Shown in pieces: positions 43,538 to 51,776 of a DNA stretch of 64,000 bases (the first letter of the stretch is position 1; the number at the start of each line of letters is the position of its first letter). The stretch lies in assembly GCF_900101505.1 (NCBI RefSeq), contig NZ_FMZI01000001.1, positions 1-64,000 on the forward strand, written 5' to 3'. The position numbers and the translations under genes are program-made. Below the pieces are notes generated by a model. The model was not told the DNA's origin, did not search any database, and saw only the letters and a program-made list of their open reading frames with translations. The DNA comes from Antarctobacter albus (GTDB lineage: Bacteria > Pseudomonadota > Alphaproteobacteria > Rhodobacterales > Rhodobacteraceae).

Positions 43538-45364
43538 TCAGTCTTCCGTGACGTATTCCGCCAGCACGTTGTCCTCGCTGCCGGGCAACAGGCTGGGCGA
43601 CTGGCGCAGGTCCTGCTGCGCCAATCTTTCGTCGATGTGATCACGCAATTCCGACAGGCGGATGCGCCCGTCGCCATCGGCATCCGCCGCACCGCGCAAC
43701 CCCTCCAAAGTGTAATAGCTGAAGGCGCCCTGTTCCTTGTCGTCCAGCCAATGCGCGAATTGAGGCGTGCGGAAATCGGTGGCCGTCAGGACGGACACCC
43801 GGGCCTTTTCCTGCGGCGGGGCCACCGCGACGCCGAAGGCGCCCGAGACGCCGGGCACCAGACTGCCCTGCGTCGACAGGCCGGAAAAACAGGCGTCCAG
43901 CAGGACGGTGACGGATTTCACCGGCAGGGTTTCCAGCTGGCGGATCAGCATGTCCAGCGGGTAAGCGCCAAAGCCGGGCTCGGCGGCGGGCACGTCCACG
44001 GGCAGAAGGTAGCCGCTGGGCAGGCCCTCTTCGTGAAAGACCGGGACACCGTGGCCGGAGTAGATCACCACGATCTCGTCGACAAAGCGCGCCCGGCGGG
44101 CCAGCCGCCCGTCCGGCACCTCGTCGGTGCCGAACCAGCGCGCCATGCCGATCGAGTTCAGGTCCTTTTCGACGATGATGTTTTCCTGAGGGACCTGCAG
44201 GGTCTCGCGGAAATAACGGGCAAAGGCCTCGGCATCGTTGTGGGCATAGGCGACGGGCGGCGCCTCGGCATAGCTGCGGTTGCCGATGATCAGGACCAGC
44301 GTTTCGGGCCGGGCGACGGCCACGGTGACAGGCGCCTTGAAGGCGGGCTGAGGTGCCGCGATCACCGGTTGGCGTTCGGGCAGATCGGGCCAGAGCATCT
44401 CTGGCAGCGACCACAGCCGAACCGTGCCGTCCCAGCTGGCGGTCAGCAGGCTGCGCCCGTCGGGCGCGAAATCCACCGCGTCGATCGAAGCGCCGTGACC
44501 GTCGAAGACCTGCAGTTCCTCGCCCGTTTCGACGTTCCAGAGATAGGCCTTGCGGTTCCATTCGCCCGTCAGCGCCAGCGCGCCGTCCGGGCTGAGATCG
44601 ACGGCGCGGATCGCGGCCTCATGGCCGGGAAAGCGGCGCAGGACCTTGCCGGTCTCCACTTCCCAGAGGATCGCGCTTTTATCCCAGCTGCCGGTGATCG
44701 CTTGCTTGCCTTCGGGGCCAAAGGCCACAGAGAGGATCAGCGCCTCGTGACCGTCGAGGCGGCGGATCTCCTCGCCGCTTGCCATGTCCCAGAGCCGGGC
44801 GGTGCGGTCGGTGCTGCCGGTCAAGAGGCGGGTGCCGTCCGGGCTGATGGCAAGCGAGGTGATGGTTTCCGCGTGGCTGGCAAAGCTGCGCAGCTCGGCG
44901 CCACTGCGCAGGTCCCAGAGCCGGGCGATGCCGTCATTGCCGCCGGTGACGGCCTGCCGCCCGTTGGGGCTGTAGGCGGCAGAGGTAAAGCGCCCGCCGT
45001 CCTGCGCCAGCTTGAGGACTTCCTTGCCGGTGGACAGGTCCCAGACCCGCGCGGTGCCATCGGCACTGGCGGTCAGGGCGCGGGTGCCGTCGGGGCTGAA
45101 GGCGACACCGCTGACGCGATGTTCGTGGCCTTCGAGGATGGCCAGCCCGCGCTGGGTCGAGACCTCCCAGAGTTCGGCGGTGAAATCGGCGCTGCCCGTC
45201 AGGACATGCCGCCCGTCGGGGCTGAATGTAGCGGCGTCGATGGCGCCCTGGTGGCCGGTCAGCACGGTCGAGGCCGGCTCTTCGGCCCAGAACGGGCCGG
45301 TTGGGCAAAGCACGGCCAGGGCAATCGCGAGGGCGAACCGGGGCAGGGGCGGGTTGCGTCGCAT
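43538..45364 (-). CDS. exported WD40-repeat caspase-family protease with EF-hand loop
   Basis: The 608-aa protein starts with a signal-peptide-like segment (PRFALAIALAVLCPTGPFWA, about 8-27). Seven WD40 repeats follow (about 32-325), enough for one closed propeller. A caspase (peptidase C14) domain (about 352-560) has His438 in VVIYSGHG and Cys492 in VTVLLDACFSG. Residues 561-572 (DADGDGRIRLSE) form a perfect calcium EF-hand loop. Most bacterial WD40-caspases are cytosolic, so export is unusual. ATG 45364 was chosen because the hydrophobic leader begins there; 45376 is an alternative. Substrates may be the neighbouring proteins. Confidence 0.9.
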   Translation of the reverse strand: MRRNPPLPRFALAIALAVLCPTGPFWAEEPASTVLTGHQGAIDAATFSPDGRHVLTGSADFTAELWEVSTQRGLAILEGHEHRVSGVAFSPDGTRALTASADGTARVWDLSTGKEVLKLAQDGGRFTSAAYSPNGRQAVTGGNDGIARLWDLRSGAELRSFASHAETITSLAISPDGTRLLTGSTDRTARLWDMASGEEIRRLDGHEALILSVAFGPEGKQAITGSWDKSAILWEVETGKVLRRFPGHEAAIRAVDLSPDGALALTGEWNRKAYLWNVETGEELQVFDGHGASIDAVDFAPDGRSLLTASWDGTVRLWSLPEMLWPDLPERQPVIAAPQPAFKAPVTVAVARPETLVLIIGNRSYAEAPPVAYAHNDAEAFARYFRETLQVPQENIIVEKDLNSIGMARWFGTDEVPDGRLARRARFVDEIVVIYSGHGVPVFHEEGLPSGYLLPVDVPAAEPGFGAYPLDMLIRQLETLPVKSVTVLLDACFSGLSTQGSLVPGVSGAFGVAVAPPQEKARVSVLTATDFRTPQFAHWLDDKEQGAFSYYTLEGLRGAADADGDGRIRLSELRDHIDERLAQQDLRQSPSLLPGSEDNVLAEYVTED

Positions 45365-45386
45365 GGTGGAGGCCATCCTGTATGTC

Positions 45387-46070
45387 TTACCAGGTGATGG
45401 TGATGTTGCCGTCCTTGTCCTTTTGCAGCGTGCCGGGCAGGGGCTGTTCGGGCGGGGCAACCGGCTCGACGCTTTCGACGGGCGGCGGAGCCGTCGGTGC
45501 GGCTGCTGGGGCGTTCGCCTCTGGCCTTGCGGGCAGCAGCAGCGTGACCTCGACCCGGCGGTTGATTGCGGCGGTCGGATTGCCGGGCGTCTTGAGACGC
45601 GTCTCGCCAAAGCCCACGGCCACCAGGCGTTGCGGGTCGATCGGGAAGTTCTCAACCAGAAAGCGCGCGACGCTTTCGGCGCGGCGTTCCGACAGCCAGA
45701 GATTGTAGGCATCATCGCCCGATGTGTCCGTGTGGCCCGCGATCAGGTAACGGTGCGGGCGCAAAGCCGAGGAGGCCAGCGCATGACCCAGCGCGGCCAG
45801 GTCCTCACGCGCGCGCCAGGTCAGTTCGTAACTGTCGAGCGCAAAGAAGACCTGCAGGTCGATGCTGTGCTGCGGCACCACCCAGACCGTGCGCCCGCCG
45901 ATCTGCACACCGCGTGCGGCTTCTTGCGCTGGGGCGGTGCTTTCCTGCTGGACCGGGGCCAGCGAGGTGATGATCTTCTGGATGTCTTCGGCCTGGTCGG
46001 CCTGCACGGGCAGGGCAGCGGCAAGGGCAAGGCTCAGTCCGGTGAGCCACTTGGGGGCGGTGATTGTCAT
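45387..46070 (-). CDS. OmpA-domain periplasmic/outer-membrane protein, second of pair
   Basis: The 227-aa protein has a signal peptide (to about residue 24, VQADQ). The helix AEDIQKIITSLAPVQQ is close in sequence to one in the other OmpA-like gene of this cluster. An OmpA peptidoglycan-binding domain follows (about 75-185: FFALDSYELTWRAREDLAALG, IAGHTDTSGDDAYNLWLSERRAESVARFL, INRRVEVTLL). A proline-rich tail follows. It lies 22 bases before the caspase gene. Confidence 0.9.
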   Translation of the reverse strand: MTITAPKWLTGLSLALAAALPVQADQAEDIQKIITSLAPVQQESTAPAQEAARGVQIGGRTVWVVPQHSIDLQVFFALDSYELTWRAREDLAALGHALASSALRPHRYLIAGHTDTSGDDAYNLWLSERRAESVARFLVENFPIDPQRLVAVGFGETRLKTPGNPTAAINRRVEVTLLLPARPEANAPAAAPTAPPPVESVEPVAPPEQPLPGTLQKDKDGNITITW

Positions 46071-46102
46071 GTCTCTTCTCCCTTGGGTACGGCGGCGCGG
46101 GG

Positions 46103-47044
46103 TCAGTTTCCGCGCAGCAGGTCGGTGACGCCGCCAGAGCTCAGGCCGGCCCCCGAGGGCGCGCGGCGGCTTTCCAGCGGCACGTCGGTTGCGGGGGCCG
46201 TGGGCGGCGTGGCGGGTGTTGCCGAAGCGGCGGCGCCGGTGATTTCGCGCAGCAGGCCGGAGTCTTGCAGGATCGCGCTCAACCGGGTGCTCTTGTTGAA
46301 GCTGCGGTCGTCGTTGGGGGTCATGCCGCCGGAATGGTGCAGCGCCACGGGGCGCAGTTCGCGGTCAAAGAGGATCGAGCCGGAACTGCCGGGTTGGGTG
46401 TCGCAGCGGTGGCGCAGGATCGGCCCGCCGTCCTGCTCGCGCAGGGCGAAACAGCGGAACCGCGTCATGACCTGCGGGCGGCCCAGCGGATGATGGATCA
46501 CCATCAGCGGATCGCCCGGGTCGACGGCGACATCCTCGATCAGCAGCGGCAGGACATCCTGCGGAATGTCGGTCATGCGCACGAGGCTGAAATCCAGTAC
46601 CGAATGCCAGTCGGCAGGATCAATGGACAGCGTGTAGCGTCGTGTGTCCTTGTCGCCCTGCACCAGGTAGCCGGTCAGGATCGAGCCGGCGAGCAACCTT
46701 TGCGAAGCGTTCTCGGGAATGCAGTGGTGGTTGGTCAGGACCCAGCCACCGGGCAGGATCGCGCCGGTACAGGTCACCAGGTCACGCCCGCCCCGGTCGT
46801 TCTGTTCCAGCAGGTCTACCCGACCGATGGCCGCGGCAAGGCGGCGGATGGGATCGTCGGCGGGCAGTTCGCGGATCGGCTCGAACGCACCGTCCTGGGC
46901 CGCGATGTAGGCGCTGGCATTGCCGGAGCTTTCCAGGAAGACGAGGTCGGTCTTGCCATAGTCATCGGCAGAGAAGGTCGCGACCTGGGCCAGTGCCGGA
47001 GCCGTGGCCAGCGACAGGGTGAGGGCGAAGGCGAGACGGAGCAT
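46103..47044 (-). CDS. exported trypsin-like serine protease
   Basis: The 313-aa protein has a signal peptide (MLRLAFALTLSLATAPALAQ). The chymotrypsin-fold triad is visible: His107 in WVLTNHHC, Asp151 in SVLDFSLVRM and Ser221 in DTQPGSSGS. A Cys pair around the His (CTGAILPGG, HHC) suggests a disulfide. The last 60 residues are Ala/Pro-rich, a likely disordered tail. ATG 47044 was chosen over an upstream in-frame start because the signal peptide begins there. It sits between an unknown exported protein and an OmpA gene. Confidence 0.9.
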   Translation of the reverse strand: MLRLAFALTLSLATAPALAQVATFSADDYGKTDLVFLESSGNASAYIAAQDGAFEPIRELPADDPIRRLAAAIGRVDLLEQNDRGGRDLVTCTGAILPGGWVLTNHHCIPENASQRLLAGSILTGYLVQGDKDTRRYTLSIDPADWHSVLDFSLVRMTDIPQDVLPLLIEDVAVDPGDPLMVIHHPLGRPQVMTRFRCFALREQDGGPILRHRCDTQPGSSGSILFDRELRPVALHHSGGMTPNDDRSFNKSTRLSAILQDSGLLREITGAAASATPATPPTAPATDVPLESRRAPSGAGLSSGGVTDLLRGN

Positions 47045-47116
47045 CCTGTGGGTCTTTCGATCTGCGGGGGCCTTGGGATGCGCCGAGGCACGGCGCATCC
47101 CGGTCTTCGATTGGGT

Positions 47117-48100
47117 TCAACGGTTGCCCATCAACCCGATCTTCTGGATCTCGAAGCGGTTCCCCGCCATTGCGATCCGGGCCTGGACGCCCATCGACTC
47201 GACCATCAGGCGCAGGTTGCGGTTCAGCCGCGCCACGTCCGAACAGGTCTCGTACCAGTAATCGGCGCTGGTCATGGTCACGCGGACAGGGCGGTGGTGG
47301 TCATAGCCCTTGAAGCCCGCCAGGTAACCTTCGATCAGGGTCATTTCCTGGGGCTGGAACCCGGTGAAGGCCAGCGTGTAGGCGGTGGTCAGGCCGGTGC
47401 AGCCCGCGGGTGCCGGGACGACCGGCTGCTGGGCGACGGGGGGTGTCACGACAACCGGCTGTTGCGGCATGGGTTGGGGGCTGGCAGGCGAGAGCACGTC
47501 GAGTTTCGTGGCCAGGACGCGACCGACTTCGGCGCCGATGGTCTTGGCCTCGTTGCCGACATGTTCCAGCACGCAGTCGCGGTTGCAGACACGCGGCAGC
47601 GAGGCGACGGGGATCTCGCCTGCGCCGGGGCCGAAGGCGACCTCGAAATTGCCGAGGCTCTGCATGGTCTGTGCGTGCAGCATGCGGCCCGTCACCCGGA
47701 TGCGCAGGTCCAGCACGTCGGGGATATAGGGGTTCTGGTTGGCCGAGGCGTAGATCTGGATCGGCAGGATCACGTCGATCGGCACGTTGGGCACGCGCTG
47801 GGCCAAGGCGATCAACTCTGCATCCGACCGGCGCACGCGGTTGGGATCGGTAAAGCTCATGATGACGCCGGTCTGGTCGTAGACGCGAAAGCCCATCGTC
47901 TGCATCTCGGTAATGACGGCGCGCAGCACGCGTTCGAACACGCGCGAGTTGCCGGGCACCGTGTCGAGGTCTGCGTCCTCGGGCACCGGCAGGATGTTGG
48001 GCTGGTCGCCTGCGTAGCCTGGTGCCGGGGCAAGCGAGAGGGCCAGCACGAGCGCCAGGCTCGCGAAGGCGCCCATCAGGGTCTTGGTCAGGGTTTTCAT
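47117..48100 (-). CDS. exported protein of unknown function in the caspase-trypsin operon
   Basis: The 327-aa protein has a signal peptide (cleavage near APGYAGD, about 30). The first domain (about 35-210) includes SRVFERVLRAVITEMQTMGF and PIQIYASANQNPYIP and may bind other envelope proteins. A proline/glutamine/valine linker (PMPQQPVVVTPPVAQQPVV) follows. The C-terminal domain of about 95 residues has two cysteines (PAGCTGL, WYETCSDV). I recognise no family with certainty. Conserved direction and spacing place it in the six-gene operon. Confidence 0.75.
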   Translation of the reverse strand: MKTLTKTLMGAFASLALVLALSLAPAPGYAGDQPNILPVPEDADLDTVPGNSRVFERVLRAVITEMQTMGFRVYDQTGVIMSFTDPNRVRRSDAELIALAQRVPNVPIDVILPIQIYASANQNPYIPDVLDLRIRVTGRMLHAQTMQSLGNFEVAFGPGAGEIPVASLPRVCNRDCVLEHVGNEAKTIGAEVGRVLATKLDVLSPASPQPMPQQPVVVTPPVAQQPVVPAPAGCTGLTTAYTLAFTGFQPQEMTLIEGYLAGFKGYDHHRPVRVTMTSADYWYETCSDVARLNRNLRLMVESMGVQARIAMAGNRFEIQKIGLMGNR

Positions 48101-48164
48101 GTGGGACTCCTCCAATGTGGTCCGGATTTCCGCGCAGCGCCCGGGCGGGCGCGGCGCCAATGGC

Positions 48165-49079
48165 TTAGTGAAGAACGATGATGCGGCCGTCGGGCTGGAC
48201 GATCACCCGGCCCGAGGCCGGTAGGGCCGGGTCGCAGTCGATGCCCGGCTCGGGCGAGAAATCGTCGAGGTCCAGCGCCTTGCCGTCCGGGCTGACGACA
48301 CCGGCGGGGCAGGGCGGCAGCGGCGGAACGTACTGCGCGCCGGTCTGCGGCGGCAGCATGGGTTGCGGCGCCGGCTGCTTGTCGAGGTCGCTGGTCTGCG
48401 GCGCCGGTTGCGGCACGGGCAGGGGCTGTGGGACCACCGGCTGTACCGTGTCGATCAGCGTGATCTCGACCCGCCGGTTCTCGGCAGCATAGGGATCGGC
48501 GGGGTTGCGCGGATAGCGCTCGCCCCAGCCGACCACTTCCAGCCGCCACGAGGGGATCGAGTGATAGCGCATCAGGTAGCGCTTGACCGCCCAGGCCCGG
48601 CGATAGGACAGGTCGACGTTGTAGTCCTCGGGACTGCGCGCATCGGTGTGTCCGGCAATCAGGTAGCGGTTGTTCATCAACTGCGCCGACCGCAGGGCCT
48701 GGCCGATCAGGTCCAGGTCCCGACGGGCGGGCGGCGTCAGAAAGGCGCTGTCATGGGCGAAATACACCGTCACGTCCAGGCTGTAGCCATAGTTCAGGAC
48801 GATGGGCCGCCGGTCGATGATGATGGTCGTGGGCCGCCCCAGGATCACCGGCGGCAGGAACACATCCGGCAGGGGGTGCGTGACCACGGGCGGCGATCCG
48901 GTCGGCGGCGTGGCGGGCTGACCGGCCATCGGCGCCAGCGACTTGATGATCGCGGTGACGCTGTCCGCCCGCGAGCTGTCCAGTTGCAGGGTTTCGGTAT
49001 TGGTTTGCGCATGGGCCGGAGAAAGGGCTCCGACCGCGACGGCAAACAGGATGGAAAGTCGTTTTCGGGTCTTGTGCAT
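48165..49079 (-). CDS. OmpA-domain protein, first of pair, first gene of the caspase operon
   Basis: The 304-aa protein has a signal peptide (MHKTRKRLSILFAVAVGALS, cleavage after AHA). The helix SRADSVTAIIKSLAPMAGQ resembles that of its paralog. An OmpA domain (about 100-210) has VYFAHDSAFLTPPARRDLDL, IAGHTDARSPEDYNVDLSYRRAWAV and ENRRVEITL. A proline/glutamine linker and a C-terminal piece with a Cys pair (PPCPAGV, GIDCDPALP) follow. It probably anchors the system to peptidoglycan. Confidence 0.9.
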   Translation of the reverse strand: MHKTRKRLSILFAVAVGALSPAHAQTNTETLQLDSSRADSVTAIIKSLAPMAGQPATPPTGSPPVVTHPLPDVFLPPVILGRPTTIIIDRRPIVLNYGYSLDVTVYFAHDSAFLTPPARRDLDLIGQALRSAQLMNNRYLIAGHTDARSPEDYNVDLSYRRAWAVKRYLMRYHSIPSWRLEVVGWGERYPRNPADPYAAENRRVEITLIDTVQPVVPQPLPVPQPAPQTSDLDKQPAPQPMLPPQTGAQYVPPLPPCPAGVVSPDGKALDLDDFSPEPGIDCDPALPASGRVIVQPDGRIIVLH

Positions 49080-49232
49080 GTCGTCTCCCCCACGGCGATG
49101 CGTTGGACACCCGTCAAGGAAACCGTCTGATACTGATACTGCACTGGTATTCGGGTGCCTGTGTTTTCAGCCTCCTCCAATCGGGGACAGGCCACCTTGA
49201 GGCAGATCAAGAAATATGCGTATTTTGGAATA

Positions 49233-49250
49233 CCATTTCGAGACAAATGG
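49233..49250. promoter_or_regulatory. inverted repeat upstream of the caspase operon
   Basis: CCATTT (49233-49238) and AAATGG (49245-49250) are perfect 6-bp inverted repeats six bases apart, about 155 bases before the first start codon. This 268-base intergenic stretch (49080-49347) is the only obvious promoter region for the six-gene operon. A direct repeat TGATACTGATACTG lies at about 49128-49141. Confidence 0.35.
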
Positions 49251-49347
49251 TTGCGGCGGGTTCTTGACCTTCTGAACCCGTTCGGTCGTCCGGATACGCC
49301 CTGCCGGACGATGGGACAGCTGCGCGGCCGAATCCCGCGGCCCGGCG

Positions 49348-50865
49348 TCAGTCAGAGCCGATCTGCGGCTCCAGCAACGCCTTGAACCCGGCGCGTGTCT
49401 TCGGCGCGTCGAAAGCGGCAAAGGTCTGCATGATCCGGGCGCGTTCGGCATCCTGGCGCTGATGCAGAACGGTGGTGAGCGCCCCGATGCTGCGGGCGAT
49501 TTCCAGCTGCCCGTCATGATCGGTGTCCGTCAGCCTGCCGGTGACAGAGGACAGGGCCACTTGCTGGACGACGCTGTCATTGAAATCGCCCAGGTTGTCC
49601 TGGAGCTTTTTCAGCGCCTTGATGAGGCGTTTCATCTCTGCCTTGCCAAAGAGCGGGGCAAAGAACTCCATCAGGTAGCGCAGTTTCTTGCACTGGATGC
49701 GCAGCTGGTGGATCTCCGCGTCCGCCGTGTCCGCGTCGATGGCGCGGGCGATCTTGTGGACCTTGCGATAGCGTTTCCGGATCAGCTGCCGGGCGTAGTC
49801 GCGGGCCGGGTGATCGGCCTCTTCCCCCCTACACAGGCGCTCTTGGGGATTTGCAAAAAGATCCTGCAGGGCCGTGATCTCGGCGGCGTAGGTCTCGCTC
49901 TGCAGGTGGCGGCAGAGCGCGTCATGGGCGCCGTGCCGTTCCCTGGCGAAATGGTCGAACAGAAGGCCGACGCCGGGGCGCAGGCTGTCGGGAACCATCT
50001 GAACGTAGCGAGGGCGTTCGATCAGGTAGACGTCGAGGTCACGCAGGAGGCCCGTGACGGACATGAGCGCCGACAACCGCGCCTTGAGGTCTGCGACCTG
50101 TTCGGGGTTGTAGACCCCCTTGAACAGGGACAGGACAGAGCGGATCTTGCGCAGGGCGACACGGTAGTCGTGCAGGAACTCGCTGTCGTGATCGGCGATG
50201 ATGCCCGGTTCGTTGGCGCGCGCGACGGGCAGGTGCGCGGCGATGATTGCCGAGGCCGCGTCAAAGGCCGGCATGTCCGGCAAAAGCGGTACATCCGGCT
50301 TGGGCTGGTAGGCGGTCACGCCGGGGGCAAGCGCCTCCAGCGCCTGGCGCGGGGGGCAGAGGGAAGGGTCGGACCGCAGGTGTTTCACCAGCCGCTTGAA
50401 ATCACCTTTCCGGCCGGACAAGGGGCGCAGCCCGAGCAGGCTGACCTGATGCCCGTCTTTCGTCGTCAGGAGGCGAAGGTGGCCGTGGCACAAGAGCCTG
50501 TCCTTGGCGTCGCGGAGGGCAACGTCCTGTGCACACATCTCTGCTGCCACCAGATCAAGGAGCCGTCGCAGCGGCGACAGGCGTTTTGCAAGGATGTCGG
50601 TCACGGGGCCTTCCGGCATCTCGTCGATGAACCCGGCCCGGGCGCTGTCCTGCCGGGTTTCCGCTCCGCTAGCGTCCAGCAGTGTCAGGGTTTCCTCCGC
50701 CGCGACAATAAGCATCCCGGCATGAGCCAGTTCCGTGTCGAACGTGTCGACCAGCTTGGCTTGCGTGCGTGTTTCATGGCCAAGGGGCGAAACGCGGTGG
50801 TCCCCGGCCAGCGTCGCGCGCAGATCGCTGTGGAACAGCAGGGTTGTCGGTTCGGTCTTGCTCAT
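49348..50865 (-). CDS. CHAD domain protein with degenerate CYTH-like N-terminus
   Basis: The 505-aa protein ends in a CHAD domain (about 215-500). It has the conserved histidine/arginine helices HDYRVALRKIRSVLSLFKG and IHQLRIQCKKLRYLMEFF, typical of polyphosphate-granule-associated proteins. The N-terminal 200 residues resemble a CYTH triphosphate-tunnel domain (TFDTELAHAGMLIVAAEETLT), but the ExExK metal motif is missing, so catalysis is doubtful. ATG 50865 follows GGAG. No nearby polyphosphate kinase was found. Confidence 0.85.
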   Translation of the reverse strand: MSKTEPTTLLFHSDLRATLAGDHRVSPLGHETRTQAKLVDTFDTELAHAGMLIVAAEETLTLLDASGAETRQDSARAGFIDEMPEGPVTDILAKRLSPLRRLLDLVAAEMCAQDVALRDAKDRLLCHGHLRLLTTKDGHQVSLLGLRPLSGRKGDFKRLVKHLRSDPSLCPPRQALEALAPGVTAYQPKPDVPLLPDMPAFDAASAIIAAHLPVARANEPGIIADHDSEFLHDYRVALRKIRSVLSLFKGVYNPEQVADLKARLSALMSVTGLLRDLDVYLIERPRYVQMVPDSLRPGVGLLFDHFARERHGAHDALCRHLQSETYAAEITALQDLFANPQERLCRGEEADHPARDYARQLIRKRYRKVHKIARAIDADTADAEIHQLRIQCKKLRYLMEFFAPLFGKAEMKRLIKALKKLQDNLGDFNDSVVQQVALSSVTGRLTDTDHDGQLEIARSIGALTTVLHQRQDAERARIMQTFAAFDAPKTRAGFKALLEPQIGSD

Positions 50866-51155
50866 TTTTCTCCGTGGGGTTGGCTGGGCTTTGTCGGTTC
50901 CTCTCTCTAGGGCCAGACTGTCACAGTTGCGTGCAATGGTGAACGGGCGGGGGATGGACGCCGTGTCAGGGTTCAGAAGTGCCGTCGATGTGGTCCGGTC
51001 GGCGCAGCGGGACAGTTCGGGGGCTTTATCGGATTGCCCTTGCCTGCGGGCTCTGCAAACCTCTGCCGCGGGGCGGTCGGCGATGCGCCGGGCAAGCGCC
51101 CCGGCTTTGGGCTGTCGGAGCGGGTCGCGGCGGCCGAGGGAAAGGAACCTGGCGG

Positions 51156-51674
51156 ATGATGATCTCACCCGATTATTGCCTGGTCATGGCGCGCTACAAC
51201 GCCTGGCAGAACCGGCAGATGAAACATGCCTTCGAAGCCCTGGACGAGGCGCAGCTGGGAAAGGACCGCAAGGCCTTTTTCGGGTCGATCCTGGGGACAG
51301 CAAACCACCTGCTCTGGGGCGACATGATCTGGATGTCGCGCTTTGCCGGCACCGCACGCCCCGAGGGCGGGATCACGGAAAGCCCGACGCTGACCGCGTC
51401 GCGCGGAGAATGGGAAATCGCGCGCTTCCGCACGGATGCCGAGATCCTGCTTTGGGCGGAAAGGCTGCGGGCTGTGGATCTTGCGGGGGAATTGTCATGG
51501 TATTCGGGGGCGGTGGGGCGCAACGTGTCGAAGCCGATGGCTCTATGTGTGACGCACATGTTCAACCACCAGACCCACCATCGCGGCCAGGTTCATGCCA
51601 TGCTGACCGCCGCCGGTGTCGCGGCCCCGGTCAGCGACCTGGCCTTCATGCCGGAAGAGGGCCCCTGGCTGTGA
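51156..51674 (+). CDS. DinB family protein
   Basis: The 172-aa protein is a DinB/YfiT-like four-helix bundle. ARYNAWQNRQMKHAFEALDE and ILGTANHLLWGDMIWMSRF give the first metal His, and HMFNHQTHHRGQVHAMLTAAG gives the other two. These proteins are metal-binding hydrolase- or thiol-transferase-like enzymes of uncertain function. AAGGAA precedes tandem ATGs at 51156 and 51159. Confidence 0.88.
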   Translation: MMISPDYCLVMARYNAWQNRQMKHAFEALDEAQLGKDRKAFFGSILGTANHLLWGDMIWMSRFAGTARPEGGITESPTLTASRGEWEIARFRTDAEILLWAERLRAVDLAGELSWYSGAVGRNVSKPMALCVTHMFNHQTHHRGQVHAMLTAAGVAAPVSDLAFMPEEGPWL

Positions 51675-51776
51675 CGGGCGGGCCGGACGGACGCTGTTTC
51701 GCCTGATAGCGAAAGACGCCCCGCCCGCCGCCCCGCAGGGGCCGTGTGAAACGAACAACAGGGAAGGGAGTGACCC

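Noticed and set aside
42080-45397. A 1105-codon plus-strand open frame
   Set aside because: It is the antisense shadow of the caspase and DUF4384-like genes. It consists of low-complexity Gly/Gln/Arg/His-rich sequence, while the minus strand gives clear domains and signal peptides.
46064-48181. A 705-codon plus-strand open frame
   Set aside because: Antisense shadow of the trypsin-like gene and its neighbour, with no recognisable motif.
42086-49079. Interpretation as a classical anti-phage caspase or CRISPR-linked abortive infection system
   Set aside because: No CRISPR array, Cas gene, nucleotide cyclase, gasdermin-like or NTPase sensor is present, and the proteins appear to be exported.
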